From Bacillota bacterium (GTDB lineage: Bacteria; Bacillota_I; Bacilli_A; Acholeplasmatales; UBA5453): a stretch of DNA of 23,623 nt. The notes beneath the pieces are model-generated. The model did no database searches. It had not been told where the DNA came from and saw nothing but the letters and a program-made list of their open reading frames with translations. This document shows, one piece after another, positions 6,886 through 13,773 of this stretch. The stretch's first letter is position 1, and each line of letters opens with the position of its first letter. A program made the translations under genes and the position numbers. The stretch lies in NCBI GenBank assembly GCA_023436805.1, contig JAEZHT010000028.1:1-23623 (forward strand). Direction: 5' to 3'.

Positions 6886-9351
6886 TTGGAAGACATTAAA
6901 CCAAGAAAGAAAACCAAAAAAGAATTGAGAAATGTCATTGAAGTGGTTAGGGTTAACCCTGAAATCGAACAAGGGCTAACTTACCAACAAGTCGAAGAAA
7001 GGGTGTTGTCTGGACTATCCAACAAAGTGTCCTCAGGTTCGACAAAAACCATACCTTCAATCATCATTTCCAACATCATGACGTTATTCAACCTCATGAA
7101 TATTGGGATAGCGACATGGCTCATCACCGTAGGTGCTTTTAAGGACCTGTTTTTCATTGTGATTGTATCCTTAAACGTTGGGATTGGGATCTTCCAAGAA
7201 ATTAGAGCGAAGAAAACCATCGATAAATTATCGTTATTATCCGCACCTACAGGTGTGGTTTTACGCGATGGTGAAGAACAAGAAATCATGATTTCAGACC
7301 TCGTTATCGATGACTTGATGAAGCTCGCTACAGGCAAACAAATCAGTGCAGACTCTGTGGTTAGAGAAGGACAAATCGAAGTCAATGAATCCTTATTGAC
7401 TGGGGAATCAGACCCCATTGTCAAAAAAGTTGGCGACGAATTATTCTCAGGTTCATTCGTGGTTTCAGGTCACTGTATCGCCCAAGTCACTAAGATTGGT
7501 AAAGACTCATACATTGAAAATTTAGCTAAACAAGCGAAAAAATACCGTAAGCCAAAATCTGACTTACTCAAATCCCTAAGAAACATCATTCGTACCGTTG
7601 GGTTCTTAATTCTCCCAATTGGTGGGACTTTATTCTATATGCAACTTCATGGTGGCGCAGTCTATAACGACGCCGTCAGAGGGGTCGCCGGTGCTGTCAT
7701 CGGGATGATTCCGTCGGGGTTATTCTTACTCACCTCGGTTACTTTAGCCGTTGGGGTACTCAGACTCGCACAAAACAATACACTCGTACAAGAACTTTAC
7801 TGTATCGAGATGTTAGCCCGTATCGATACCCTATGTTTAGATAAGACCGGTACCATTACCGATGGTACGATGGCAGTCAAAAATGTCATCGAATATGTCA
7901 ACCCATCAGGGTTACCAATCAAAAAAGCCATCCCAACCATGATGGCCTCACTCGAAGAAAAAAATTTAACTTCTGAAGCATTGGAACAAAAGTTTGGTAC
8001 GACCAAAAGAATCAAAACCAAAGCAGTCATTCCATTCTCCAGTGCACGCAAATTATCAGCAGTCGAGTTTGAAAAATATGGTACATTCGCCCTTGGCGCA
8101 CCTGAATTCGTCTTAAAGAAGGACGCGTACTTAGAAGTCGCTGCCGACGTTGAAAAGAATGCCAAAGAAGGTTACCGTGTCATCGCGATTGCGCACTCTG
8201 CACAATCGATTGACGGAGATCAATTACCATCTGACATCAAAGCCATTGGATTGGTGGTCATCGAAGATACCATCCGTCCGGATGCGATTGTCACCATCGA
8301 TTATTTCAAAACCCACAATGTGGACGTCAAGGTCATCTCTGGTGACAACCCAATGACGGTAGCACACATTTCTAAACGTGCCGGCATCAATGACGCCGAC
8401 AAGTTCATCAGCCTTGAAGGGGTTTCGGATAAAGACGTCATTCGTTATGCGGATAAATATACCGTCTTCGGACGCGTTTCCCCATCACAAAAGAAACTCC
8501 TCATCGAATCCTTGAAACGTAGCGGCAAAACCGTCGCGATGACAGGGGACGGTGTCAATGATATCCTAGCCTTAAAAGAAGCAGATACGTCCATCGCGAT
8601 GGCTTCCGGTAGTGAAGCGGCACGTAACGTGTCTCACTTGGTCTTGATGGACTCTAATTTCTCATCGATGCCAAAAGTCGTCAATGAAGGCCGCAGGGTC
8701 ATCAACAACGTTCAAAGGGTTGCGATTTTGTTCTTAACCAAAACCATTTTCTCATTCATGCTTTCCATGGTTGCAATCCTGTCACGAGGGATTTATCCAA
8801 TCACCCCGTCACAGTTGTCGATGATTGACTTCTTAGTCATCGGATTGCCATCGTTCTTCTTAGCGCTTGAACCAAACACCAACCAAGTCAAAGGCCGTTT
8901 CTTATTGAACGTCTTGAAACGCGCATTGCCTGGTGCGATGGTGGTTGTCATCAACGTCTTGATCATATTTGCATTAACCCCGATTTTACAAATCGATAAA
9001 ACCCAATCATCAACACTCATCGTCATTTCTGCGACATTCACAGCGATGATGGTATTGTTACGTGTCCTTAGACCGATGAATGTGGTACGTACATCGCTGT
9101 TCGTCGTGATGTTTGCGGCATTCATTGCTGCTACCATATTTGCACCTGATTTCTTTGAATTCAACTCATTCTTTAGAGATTATTATTCATCCTCTACCGG
9201 TGCCTTGGTTCCAAGATTACCAGTAGAACACATCTTGTTATTGATTGTATTGGTTCAAACCGCTTATCCAGCGATGGGGATCATCGCGAACATACCAGGA
9301 TACATTTCGAAAGCCATTAAGTTTGTCTTGATGAAATTATCCAGCATTTAA
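6886..9351 (+). CDS. P-type ATPase, Exp7-like subfamily, substrate unknown
   Basis: About 821 residues in the membrane. Core motifs (TTG-start numbering): TGES at 172-175 (actuator), DKTGT with phosphorylated D319, GDGVND at 555-560, and hydrophobic segments near 65-105, 237-252, 265-297, and about six more after 610. The M4 motif reads IPSG, not the IPEGL of Ca2+ pumps, and the N-domain KGAPE motif reads LGAPE; both fit the uncharacterised bacterial subgroup that includes pneumococcal Exp7 (family knowledge). There is no heavy-metal CPx motif or N-terminal metal-binding domain. Start: AAGGTG at 6872-6877 sits 8 nt before TTG 6886; the GTG at 6877, which overlaps the mrnC stop, is possible but lacks a good ribosome site. 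The transported ion cannot be told from sequence. Confidence 0.92.
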   Translation: MEDIKPRKKTKKELRNVIEVVRVNPEIEQGLTYQQVEERVLSGLSNKVSSGSTKTIPSIIISNIMTLFNLMNIGIATWLITVGAFKDLFFIVIVSLNVGIGIFQEIRAKKTIDKLSLLSAPTGVVLRDGEEQEIMISDLVIDDLMKLATGKQISADSVVREGQIEVNESLLTGESDPIVKKVGDELFSGSFVVSGHCIAQVTKIGKDSYIENLAKQAKKYRKPKSDLLKSLRNIIRTVGFLILPIGGTLFYMQLHGGAVYNDAVRGVAGAVIGMIPSGLFLLTSVTLAVGVLRLAQNNTLVQELYCIEMLARIDTLCLDKTGTITDGTMAVKNVIEYVNPSGLPIKKAIPTMMASLEEKNLTSEALEQKFGTTKRIKTKAVIPFSSARKLSAVEFEKYGTFALGAPEFVLKKDAYLEVAADVEKNAKEGYRVIAIAHSAQSIDGDQLPSDIKAIGLVVIEDTIRPDAIVTIDYFKTHNVDVKVISGDNPMTVAHISKRAGINDADKFISLEGVSDKDVIRYADKYTVFGRVSPSQKKLLIESLKRSGKTVAMTGDGVNDILALKEADTSIAMASGSEAARNVSHLVLMDSNFSSMPKVVNEGRRVINNVQRVAILFLTKTIFSFMLSMVAILSRGIYPITPSQLSMIDFLVIGLPSFFLALEPNTNQVKGRFLLNVLKRALPGAMVVVINVLIIFALTPILQIDKTQSSTLIVISATFTAMMVLLRVLRPMNVVRTSLFVVMFAAFIAATIFAPDFFEFNSFFRDYYSSSTGALVPRLPVEHILLLIVLVQTAYPAMGIIANIPGYISKAIKFVLMKLSSI

Positions 9352-9383
9352 AGTAAAAAACTGGTCAGAGGGGTATATATATA

Positions 9384-10079
9384 ATGATCATTTACGGTAA
9401 AAACACAGTAAAAGAAGCGATTCTTGCTAAAAGACCCGTCTACCAAGTATGGCTCGACGAAAAGAAAACGGATTTCAAATGGGTCCCTTTTCTCAATGAA
9501 CACAACATCAAATACCAATTGGTTTCAAAACACCAATTGAATGAAAAAACAGACAATCAAAACCACCAAGGCATCGTTGCTGACGTTAAGCCGTATGAAT
9601 ACGCCGATTTAAATGTGCTGTTCGATGGTCAAAAGAAAAAGGTTTTGATCTTAGACCAAATTGAAGACCCACACAACCTCGGTGCGATTTTACGTAGTGT
9701 TGAAGCCACCAAAATTGACGCTGTGATCCTTCCAAAGAATCGCAGTGTGGACATCACCGGGACGGTTGCTAAAACCGCCGTTGGCGCGTTAGAATACACG
9801 ACCATCATCCAAGTGACCAACCTCACACAAACCATTGAAAAACTCAAACAACACGGGTTTTGGGTCGTGGGTACCGACATGGTTGCTGAAAAGACTTATA
9901 AAGATATTGACACCTCTACTTCAGTAGCGGTGGTGATTGGCAATGAAGGCGAAGGCATCTCGAGACTGGTCAAACAATCTTGTGATTACTTGGTCACCAT
10001 CCCAATGATTGGAAAAGTAAACTCTTTGAATGCCAGTGTTGCCGCGGCACTGATATTATATAAGCTTGCAGATCTTTAG
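9384..10079 (+). CDS. rlmB: 23S rRNA Gm2251 2'-O-methyltransferase, SpoU/TrmH family
   Basis: 231 residues. The three SPOUT knot motifs are clear: motif 1 DQIEDPHNLGAILRS (91-105, with N98 and R104), motif 2 VVIGNEGEGIS (183-193), and motif 3 IPMIGKVNSLNASVAAAL (206-223). The N-terminal 70 residues form the substrate-binding domain ending in HQGIVADV. RlmB methylates the ribose of a guanosine in the peptidyl-transferase P loop; the paralogous TrmH group is less likely given the location beside cysS/mrnC and the HQGI motif. AGAGGGG lies 10 nt before the ATG. The stop TAG is part of the ribosome site of the next gene. Confidence 0.93.
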   Translation: MIIYGKNTVKEAILAKRPVYQVWLDEKKTDFKWVPFLNEHNIKYQLVSKHQLNEKTDNQNHQGIVADVKPYEYADLNVLFDGQKKKVLILDQIEDPHNLGAILRSVEATKIDAVILPKNRSVDITGTVAKTAVGALEYTTIIQVTNLTQTIEKLKQHGFWVVGTDMVAEKTYKDIDTSTSVAVVIGNEGEGISRLVKQSCDYLVTIPMIGKVNSLNASVAAALILYKLADL

Positions 10080-10087
10080 GAGGATAC

Positions 10088-10618
10088 ATGTCATACAAAG
10101 CCTATAACGATTATGAACTGATTTATATGGTTCAAGATCAACAGGACATGATGGCTTTAGACATACTGTTTACTAAATACGACAAGTTCATACACAAGAA
10201 AATCAGCCAGTTCTATATCTTTGATAGTGAACGGGATGATTTTTATCAAGAAGGGTTGATCAGCCTACATAAGGCAATCATGTCCTTTAAAGACACCTAC
10301 AACAAAACGTTCATGCGGTATTTTGAAACCGTCTTAGAACGCAAATTCATCAATCTGAATCAAAAACGGAAAAGGTATCAACAAGAAATGGATCACTTGG
10401 TCAACGAAGCCAAATACATGCCCATTTGTGTCGAAGAAGCCCCAAGCGAACATTATCAAAAGCAAGTCTTCAAATCTGCATTAGAAGAGGCGATTTATGA
10501 TGCTTATTTTAGAGAAAATCAAAAGATTCCCTCGATTGCGAGAACGTATCAGCTCGACCCAAAGCAAGTTTATAACGCTATTTATCGGATTAAGAAAAAG
10601 CTAACACAAACACCCTAA
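10088..10618 (+). CDS. Sigma-70 family factor, SigH-like
   Basis: 176 residues. Region 2 is recognisable at about 20-90 (DDFYQEGLISLHKAIMSF, then an ERKFINLNQK helix), and a helix-turn-helix of region 4 at about 147-172 (SIARTYQLDPKQVYNAIYRIKKKL without extra domains). This two-region architecture and the position before rpmG-secE-nusG match SigH of Bacillus, which directs early stationary-phase and competence genes; related small sigma factors in mollicutes (the MG428 type) have been linked to recombination control. GGAGGA at 10079-10084 precedes the ATG by 3 nt and overlaps the rlmB stop, so translation is coupled. yacP, normally between rlmB and sigH, is absent. Promoter specificity is unknown. 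Confidence 0.85.
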   Translation: MSYKAYNDYELIYMVQDQQDMMALDILFTKYDKFIHKKISQFYIFDSERDDFYQEGLISLHKAIMSFKDTYNKTFMRYFETVLERKFINLNQKRKRYQQEMDHLVNEAKYMPICVEEAPSEHYQKQVFKSALEEAIYDAYFRENQKIPSIARTYQLDPKQVYNAIYRIKKKLTQTP

Positions 10619-10633
10619 ATGGTGTATAATATA

Positions 10634-10662
10634 TTGACTAAGGTGATGTGTCATGTTAAAAT
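10634..10662 (+). promoter_or_regulatory. Strong extended -10 promoter for rpmG-secE-nusG
   Basis: TTGACT (10634-10639), 17-bp spacer, and TAAAAT (10657-10662) preceded by TGT, so an extended -10. Initiation near 10669 would place the +1 just before the rpmG leader hairpin. A separate TATAAT at 10625-10630 has no good -35 partner. Confidence 0.85.
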
Positions 10663-10673
10663 ACATGTGCACT

Positions 10674-10694
10674 AACCACAGAGGTGGTTTTTTT
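10674..10694 (+). promoter_or_regulatory. Terminator-like hairpin covering the rpmG ribosome site
   Basis: AACCAC (10674-10679) pairs with GTGGTT (10684-10689) around an AGAG loop and the T-run extends to 10694, touching the rpmG ATG. The ribosome site GAGGTGG (10681-10687) is half in the loop and half in the stem. It could pause or end early transcription, or hide the ribosome site; which, if any, is not known. Confidence 0.6.
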
Positions 10695-10844
10695 ATGCGA
10701 GAAAAAGTGATTTTAATTTGTGAGGAATGTTTAAGTCGTAACTACCAAACGACCAAGAATAAAGCCGTTCAAAAAGAACGTCTTGAAATCAAGAAGTTTT
10801 GTGTGAAGTGTAACAAACATACCCTACATAAAGAAAGTAAATAG
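10695..10844 (+). CDS. rpmG: Ribosomal protein L33, zinc-binding form
   Basis: 49 residues of the large-subunit protein L33. Two Cys pairs (C9-x-x-C12 and C36-x-x-C39) mark the zinc-binding version. The ATG at 10695 fits the usual length; the in-frame ATG at 10653 lies between the promoter elements and would add 14 unrelated residues. GAGGTGG is 7 nt upstream, inside a hairpin. The TAG stop overlaps the AGGAGG of secE. The order rpmG-secE-nusG is conserved in Firmicutes. Confidence 0.95.
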   Translation: MREKVILICEECLSRNYQTTKNKAVQKERLEIKKFCVKCNKHTLHKESK

Positions 10845-10856
10845 GAGGCTATTATT

Positions 10857-11267
10857 ATGGCAGTCAAACAAAAAGCAACAGAACAAAAGAGTAAGTTAAT
10901 TGAAGTATTGACCACTGAGTACAGATGGGAAAATTTACTACTTGGTATTCTAGCGTCTTTATCCCTAGCATTATCTATTATGATTTTAAGTGGTATCTTA
11001 ACCACAGAAGATGGTCCGATTCCACTGATTTCAGACTATCCTAACTTATTTGCAGGTATTTTATTGGGTATTTCCATCATTGGTTTGTTACTCGTTATTT
11101 ATCCATTCTTCGTACCAGCTGTTCCAGAATTAAAGAAAATGTCTTGGCCAACTTGGGCAGTCTATTTGGACGCAAGCGTACGCGTACTTATTTTCGTTAT
11201 CTTCTTCGCAGCACTATTCTTCGGCTTCGACTTACTCATCGCTAATATTACAGGGAACTTATTCTAA
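10857..11267 (+). CDS. secE: SecE preprotein translocase subunit with extra membrane segments
   Basis: 136 residues. The C-terminal third is classic SecE: an amphipathic stretch ending in PELKKMSWPTW (90-100) and a last membrane helix at about 108-129. SecE clamps SecY in the Sec channel. Gram-positive SecE usually has about 60 residues and one helix; this one has two more hydrophobic segments at about 27-47 and 64-86, giving three as in E. coli. The signature is solid, and the position between rpmG and nusG supports it. AGGAGG is 8 nt upstream of the ATG. The TAA overlaps the nusG ATG (TAATG). Confidence 0.93.
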   Translation: MAVKQKATEQKSKLIEVLTTEYRWENLLLGILASLSLALSIMILSGILTTEDGPIPLISDYPNLFAGILLGISIIGLLLVIYPFFVPAVPELKKMSWPTWAVYLDASVRVLIFVIFFAALFFGFDLLIANITGNLF

Positions 11268-11809
11268 TGGTAGATCCGCGTCGCTGGTATATCGTGCAAA
11301 CCTATTCCGGTTACGAATCGTCCGTCAAGGAAGACCTTGAACGTCGTATCGAATCGATGGGGATGCAAAACCTGATTTTTAGAGTGGTTTTGCCGGAAGA
11401 AACTTATATTGAAAAAGATAAGAATGGCAATCCAAAAGAGAAAGTTAGAAAGATGTTTCCAGGGTATGTCTTTGTTGAAATGATCATCACAGACGATTCT
11501 TGGCACGTCATCCGTAATACACCGAAAGTTACAGGCTTCTTAGGTTCCTCTGGTGGTCGTACTAAACCAGTACCACTGCCACAAGATGAAATCAATGCCA
11601 TCCTACTGAAGGTGGGTATCATTGAAAAGCCAACATTCAAACACCCAATTGGGTCTACTGTCAACATCATTGCCGGTCCATTTGCAGGCCAATCTGGTCA
11701 AGTGGTATCCTTTGATAACGATAAAGAAACCGTCACCATTTCAATTGAAATCTTCGGTCGCGGTACCCCAACAGAATTATCATTCGATCAAGTCGAAAAT
11801 CAAAAGTGA
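11267..11809 (+). CDS. nusG: Transcription antitermination/pausing factor NusG
   Basis: 180 residues. The N-terminal NGN domain starts with RWYIVQTYSGYE and contains FPGYVFVEM; this part contacts the RNA polymerase clamp. The KOW domain occupies about 127-178 (VNIIAGPFAGQSGQVVSF), the part that binds Rho or ribosomal S10 in other bacteria. Length is normal. Translation is coupled to secE by the one-base overlap, with a modest AGGGA 10 nt upstream. The TGA stop sits inside the terminator stem that ends the operon. Confidence 0.97.
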   Translation: MVDPRRWYIVQTYSGYESSVKEDLERRIESMGMQNLIFRVVLPEETYIEKDKNGNPKEKVRKMFPGYVFVEMIITDDSWHVIRNTPKVTGFLGSSGGRTKPVPLPQDEINAILLKVGIIEKPTFKHPIGSTVNIIAGPFAGQSGQVVSFDNDKETVTISIEIFGRGTPTELSFDQVENQK

Positions 11810-11831
11810 GTCCTCGCAGACTCACTTTTTT
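11803..11831. terminator. Terminator shared by nusG and the converging VOC gene
   Basis: A perfect 10-bp stem AAAGTGAGTC/GACTCACTTT (11803-11812 with 11819-11828), loop CTCGCA, followed by T to 11831. On the plus strand it is a good intrinsic terminator; on the minus strand the trailing T-run is only four, so it may act weakly for the opposite gene. Both converging genes have their TGA stop inside the stem. Confidence 0.88.
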
Positions 11832-12664
11832 ATTATTAGGTTAACCCCATCGGGATCTTGGGTATAAATGACCCCTGAATTGTATTCATAAGACACTTGT
11901 AAAGCCGTTAATGCTTGAATAATCTTGTTGAGATTTTCATCCGTTCCCACCACATAAGTCACATCCACCAATCCTACCGAATCTGCTTTGGCTTGAATGG
12001 GTCGTGCCCAGGTATTTAAAGCCAAATGATGGTGGTATTGTTTGGAAGATAAGAAGTGTGCACTGTGGACATTTAAAACCAAATCATACCCTAAAACTTT
12101 TTGATAAAAATCTGAACTCTTTTTCAAATTCATGGTATGTTGATGCATATGACCTAGGATGGTATTCGTATCGATCTTTTTAAACAAAGTTGGGTTCGCA
12201 CGGAGGTAATAGTCATAGTCAAAAGGTTGATTTTCAATCTTTTCTGGATGTGTATCGATGTCTTTCCAATAGGTAGGATCGGTATCGACATATAATTCGA
12301 TGCCGTTGCCATCGGGGTCATCTAAATAAAGCGCGTCTGAAATACCATGGTTTGCACCACCGGTAATCGGGTATTTGTTTTTCGCGATATGATAGACCAA
12401 TTGCGCAAGAGCTTTTTTATTTGGCAACAAATAAGCCACATGATATAATCCCTGTACTTGTTGTCTAGGAGAGGCGTTCAAATCGATCAACGTCTTCAAA
12501 ATAATATCCTTACCATTGATGGTATAATAGATGTGGTTAGCCGTTTCTTCGTAAATGGAAAAACCTAATATTTCTGTATAAAAATATTTAGATTTATCAA
12601 CATTTCGAATTTTTAATGTTAGCGATACTGGAAAGATTACATCGCCTTGATGGTAGATACTCAT
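11822..12664 (-). CDS. Tandem VOC-domain protein, CatE-like (glyoxalase/ring-cleavage dioxygenase)
   Basis: 280 residues, the only minus-strand gene here. Two vicinal-oxygen-chelate domains are seen: residues about 9-130 (LKIRNVDKSKYFYTEILGF, GLYHVAYLLP, DDPDGNGIELYVD) and about 165-280 (HTMNLKKSSDFYQKVLGY, DPDGVNLII). Potential metal ligands are H75 and E123 in the first and H176 and one of H211-213 in the second; the usual last-strand Glu of the second domain is Asn275, and the first domain has Leu where a first-strand His is common. Length and layout resemble B. subtilis CatE (catechol-2,3-dioxygenase family), but the substrate cannot be assigned. ATG 12664 is preferred over TTG 12670: GAGGTGA lies 6 nt before it. 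A TATACT -10 (minus strand, 12693-12688) lies beside a palindrome. Confidence 0.88.
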   Translation of the reverse strand: MSIYHQGDVIFPVSLTLKIRNVDKSKYFYTEILGFSIYEETANHIYYTINGKDIILKTLIDLNASPRQQVQGLYHVAYLLPNKKALAQLVYHIAKNKYPITGGANHGISDALYLDDPDGNGIELYVDTDPTYWKDIDTHPEKIENQPFDYDYYLRANPTLFKKIDTNTILGHMHQHTMNLKKSSDFYQKVLGYDLVLNVHSAHFLSSKQYHHHLALNTWARPIQAKADSVGLVDVTYVVGTDENLNKIIQALTALQVSYEYNSGVIYTQDPDGVNLIIKK

Positions 12665-12695
12665 GAACAATCACCTCGGATGTCTTCAGTATAAC

Positions 12696-12711
12696 ATTTC
12701 GAATTCGAAAT
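12696..12711. promoter_or_regulatory. 16-bp palindrome, candidate operator
   Basis: ATTTCGAATTCGAAAT is a perfect 16-bp inverted repeat in the 74-bp gap between the divergent VOC gene and the small unknown gene. It lies just upstream of a minus-strand TATACT (12693-12688), between that box and its expected -35 position (poor match, TTTTTA at 12716-12711). A repressor dimer bound here would block that promoter. The repressor is not known. Confidence 0.55.
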
Positions 12712-12738
12712 AAAAAGCGATTTGCTTGAAGGAGCTAT

Positions 12739-13128
12739 ATGAAGACACTTGCCATGATTGATTTACTCAAAACATATGAAGATTTATCAGGGTTAAAACC
12801 GATGCGTATTGGTGTTTTACCCAACGATGGGTTAATTATCCCGGGATTTCCTGAAGCCTTATTGACCTTTGATGAAGATACTTTTACGATATACACATTC
12901 GAAGGACTCATCCAATTGACTTATGAGCATCAAAAATATGCCTTTTCCTACACGGAAATCAAAGAGATCGAAATGGGTAAATATAACTTCAAAGATCGTT
13001 ACCTTAAAATCACCTTTAAAGACGATAGGTACGTCGCTTTCAGTTACCACTTGAAAGATAAAAAATACCCCGATCAAGCCACACTGGTCGAAGCGTTTTT
13101 AAACAAACTGGAGTCTCTCGCAAATTAG
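12739..13128 (+). CDS. Small protein of unknown function
   Basis: 129 residues, not recognised. No signal peptide, no membrane helix, no cysteine. The composition suggests a beta-rich domain: alternating hydrophobic strands such as FTIYTFEGLIQLTY, YAFSYTEIKEIEMG and RYLKITFKDDRYVAFSY, then a C-terminal helix (QATLVEAFLNKLESLA). That layout recalls bacterial PH-like domains (several strands capped by one helix), which is a structural guess only. AAGGAG at 12729-12734 is a good ribosome site 4 nt before the ATG. It is divergent from the VOC gene and just upstream of the rplK promoter; no plus-strand promoter is clear. Confidence 0.8.
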   Translation: MKTLAMIDLLKTYEDLSGLKPMRIGVLPNDGLIIPGFPEALLTFDEDTFTIYTFEGLIQLTYEHQKYAFSYTEIKEIEMGKYNFKDRYLKITFKDDRYVAFSYHLKDKKYPDQATLVEAFLNKLESLAN

Positions 13129-13141
13129 TTTTCATTTTCGG

Positions 13142-13170
13142 TTGACATTATTACTATGTAATGATAAAAT
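13142..13170 (+). promoter_or_regulatory. Strong promoter for rplK-rplA
   Basis: Perfect TTGACA (13142-13147), 17-bp spacer, TAAAAT (13165-13170) with an upstream TGA giving an extended -10. The start would be near 13177, leaving a structured leader of about 85 nt before rplK. Confidence 0.9.
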
Positions 13171-13176
13171 AACAAG

Positions 13177-13234
13177 GCGTGTATGGATACACCGTAGTGG
13201 AAGGATTGCAAAAGCAAATCCGCTGACCACATAC
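13177..13234 (+). promoter_or_regulatory. rplK leader RNA, probable L1-binding site
   Basis: A first small hairpin (GTGTA/TACAC) is followed by a longer one. In it, GTA+GTGG (13194-13200) pairs with CCAC+TAC (13227-13234, one A bulged). An asymmetric internal loop (AA against GCTGA) follows, then an inner stem of about seven pairs (13203-13209 with 13214-13221) capped by AAAA. Basal GTGG/CCAC, asymmetric loop and inner stem match the layout of the 23S rRNA site of protein L1, which is known to repress the L11-L1 operon by binding its mRNA. Repression by L1 here is inferred. Confidence 0.65.
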
Positions 13235-13260
13235 TCATAGGATAAAGGAGGTTGTGTCAC

Positions 13261-13686
13261 ATGGCTAAAAAAGTAGTCAAAGTTGTCAAATTGCAAATTG
13301 CAGCAGGTAAGGCGAATCCAGCCCCACCAGTAGGACCAGCACTTGGTCAAGCAGGGGTTAACATTCCTCAATTCTGCACCCAATTCAACGAAGCAACGAA
13401 AGACAAAGTCGGTTATGTTATTCCGGTAGTGATTTCAGTATTTGATGATCGTTCATTTACATTTGTAACAAAAACACCACCAGCAAGCGACTTAATCAAG
13501 AAAGCAGCAAATATTCAAAGCGGCTCTAAAAATGCATTAAAACAAAAAGTTGGTTCGATCAAACGTGATAAGTTGAAAGAATTAGCAACATTGAAGATGC
13601 CAGATTTGAATGCCTACACAGTTGAAGCAGCAATGAAGATTCTTGAAGGAACTGCAAGACAAATGGGCGTTACCATCGAAGACTAA
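13261..13686 (+). CDS. rplK: Ribosomal protein L11
   Basis: 141 residues, the normal length. L11 builds the GTPase-associated centre with 23S rRNA and the L10-L12 stalk. KLQIAAGKANPAPPVGPALG (the Pro-rich N-domain hinge) and the C-domain KMPDLNAYTVEAAMKILEGT are unmistakable. The ATG at 13261 has AAGGAGGT 8 nt upstream; an in-frame TTG at 13252 is not needed. First gene of the L11-L1 pair. Confidence 0.98.
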   Translation: MAKKVVKVVKLQIAAGKANPAPPVGPALGQAGVNIPQFCTQFNEATKDKVGYVIPVVISVFDDRSFTFVTKTPPASDLIKKAANIQSGSKNALKQKVGSIKRDKLKELATLKMPDLNAYTVEAAMKILEGTARQMGVTIED

Positions 13687-13706
13687 TTCGATGGCAGTAC
13701 CAAAAT

Positions 13707-13756
13707 AATTTAGATATCATCATCTAAATTGTGGGAGGATATCCCGCTAGACCACA
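13707..13756 (+). promoter_or_regulatory. Hairpin plus second L1-site-like element before rplA
   Basis: A perfect 9-bp hairpin AATTTAGAT/ATCTAAATT (13707-13715 with 13722-13730, loop ATCATC, no T-run) is followed by GTGGGAGGAT...ATCCCGCTAGACCACA (13731-13756). The second element repeats the rplK leader pattern: basal GTGG/CCAC, 5' side RAGGAT, 3' side ATCC-GCT-GA before CCACA. Its inner stem is short, so folding is less certain than in the leader. It sits 5 nt before the AGGAGG of rplA. Confidence 0.5.
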
Positions 13757-13773
13757 TTTTAGGAGGAAACCAT

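Noticed and set aside
10610..10625. ACACC/GGTGT hairpin around the sigma gene stop as a terminator
   Set aside because: 5-bp stem without T-run; it overlaps a possible -10 box and is more likely chance.
10653..10694. Longer start for rpmG
   Set aside because: The extension falls on the -10 region and leader hairpin; the shorter product is the normal L33 length.
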